Assembly (NCBI GenBank): GCA_028274925.1 | Contig: JAQCNR010000494.1 | Span: forward strand, 1 to 6,483 | DNA length: 6,483 nt | Source: Halovenus sp. | Lineage (GTDB): Archaea > Halobacteriota > Halobacteria > Halobacteriales > Haloarculaceae | Direction: 5' to 3' | Shown here: piece by piece, positions 6,131 through 6,483 of the stretch | Layout: every line of letters starts with the position of its first letter | Position numbering within the stretch: position 1 is the stretch's first letter | The notes under the pieces: model-generated | What the model saw: only the letters and a program-made list of their open reading frames with translations | Databases searched by the model: none | What the model was told of the DNA's origin: nothing | Translations under genes and position numbers: made by a program

Positions 6131-6351
6131 CAGTCGCGGTCTTCGGTGGTGATTCGGAGTTGTCCGTCGACGCGCCAGCGAGCGTGTTCGGCGTCCTCGC
6201 CGGTCTTACTCGGCACGTCCACCTCCATATCTGTGAACTCGTAGGTAATCTCTGCGCCGCGGCCGGTCAACCGGTCGTAGAGACCGATTGCGAGTTCCGG
6301 CCAAGTTGTTGTCTCGTCGATACGCTCCTCTGAAGTATCTGCTTCGCTCAT
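6130..6351 (-). CDS. Small acidic haloarchaeal protein of unknown function (73 aa)
   Basis: This 73-aa protein has a disordered acidic N-terminus (1-15), then WPELAIGLYDRLTGRGAEITYEFTDMEVDVP (17-47), which reads as a helix followed by a beta hairpin, and a final strand pair ARWRVDGQLRITT (57-69). I do not recognise a function. I chose ATG at 6351, not the in-frame GTG at 6375. TTTTAA lies about 28 bases upstream of the ATG, as in leaderless transcripts, and would fall against the GTG if that were used. A strong GGAGGT also occurs, but it directly abuts the ATG, too close to act as a normal ribosome-binding site for it. The stop overlaps the start of the next gene by one base, placing this as the first gene of a two-gene operon whose products may work together. 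Confidence 0.75.
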   Translation of the reverse strand: MSEADTSEERIDETTTWPELAIGLYDRLTGRGAEITYEFTDMEVDVPSKTGEDAEHARWRVDGQLRITTEDRD

Positions 6352-6375
6352 ACCTCCTCTAAGGAAAACTGTCAC

Positions 6376-6381
6376 TTAAAA
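6376..6381 (-). promoter_or_regulatory. Box A of the two-gene unknown operon
   Basis: TTTTAA on the minus strand is centred about 28 bases before the ATG at 6351. It lies between the end of the preceding minus-strand gene (stop at 6416-6418) and this operon, in a 64-base gap, so the pair has its own promoter. Confidence 0.55.
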
Positions 6382-6415
6382 TTCCGTACTGGCAGACAGT
6401 TTCTTGACGATCGAT

Positions 6416-6483
6416 TCAGGCCTGCAGCTTCTGCTCGAATTTCTCGCGGACTTTCTCGATTTTCGGCTGGGCGTGCATCTGAC
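6416..6483 (-). CDS. C-terminal end of an unidentified gene (partial)
   Basis: Reading in from the right edge on the minus strand gives 21 codons ending in TGA (6416-6418): QMHAQPKIEKVREKFEQKLQA. The segment is a Lys/Glu/Gln-rich helix, as found at the C-terminus of many proteins. It is relatively Lys-rich for this genome, and too short to assign a function. The gene start lies outside the window. The 64-base gap to the next gene holds that gene's promoter. Confidence 0.5.
   Translation of the reverse strand, partial: QMHAQPKIEKVREKFEQKLQA

Noticed and set aside
5685..6152. 155-codon plus-strand frame opposite the unknown operon
   Set aside because: It is Ser/Thr/Arg/Pro-rich and antisense to the coupled 124-aa gene, typical of an antisense shadow.
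6388..6400. ACTG-N5-CAGT inverted repeat upstream of the unknown operon
   Set aside because: Four-base arms are easily due to chance, and there is no linked regulator.
1..6483. CRISPR array, integrase, insertion sequence or attachment site
   Set aside because: No regularly spaced repeats, transposase or integrase motifs, or paired terminal repeats were seen anywhere in the window.

Overview
The window looks like haloarchaeal chromosome, most like Haloarcula or a close relative. The encoded proteins are strongly acidic (Asp/Glu-rich, Lys-poor). Coding DNA has moderately high G+C with G/C-ending codons. Five of the genes have a TATA-like box A about 25-28 bases before the start codon, the layout expected for leaderless archaeal transcripts. 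Genus assignment is inference; only the haloarchaeal character is well supported.

Left part (1-3843, minus strand): a RidA-family enamine/imine deaminase lies downstream of a full-length archaeal-type isoleucyl-tRNA synthetase (ileS, 1089 aa). The gap between them holds a T6 tract just after ileS, a tandem 9-bp repeat and a long nested palindrome. ridA has its own promoter, so the two genes need not be one transcript. They are thematically linked, since RidA proteins clear reactive enamines from reactions such as threonine dehydratase in isoleucine synthesis.

Middle (3844-5351, plus strand): a 93-bp divergent promoter region separates ileS from a DCC/DUF393 thiol-disulfide oxidoreductase-like gene. 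After a 264-bp spacer comes a two-gene module: a small winged-helix DNA-binding protein and a PemK/MazF-like putative ribonuclease toxin, overlapping by 4 bases (GTGA). This has the organisation of a type II toxin-antitoxin system. A candidate operator palindrome lies between its box A and its start codon.

Right part (5352-6483): a gene-free stretch of about 400 bases with A+T-rich parts separates the toxin from a convergent minus-strand pair of small haloarchaeal proteins of unknown function, which overlap in a TGATG stop/start. At the right edge are the last 21 codons of another minus-strand gene.

The most notable system is the winged-helix/MazF-like module with its candidate operator and junction repeat. 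The other coding regions look like ordinary haloarchaeal genes.
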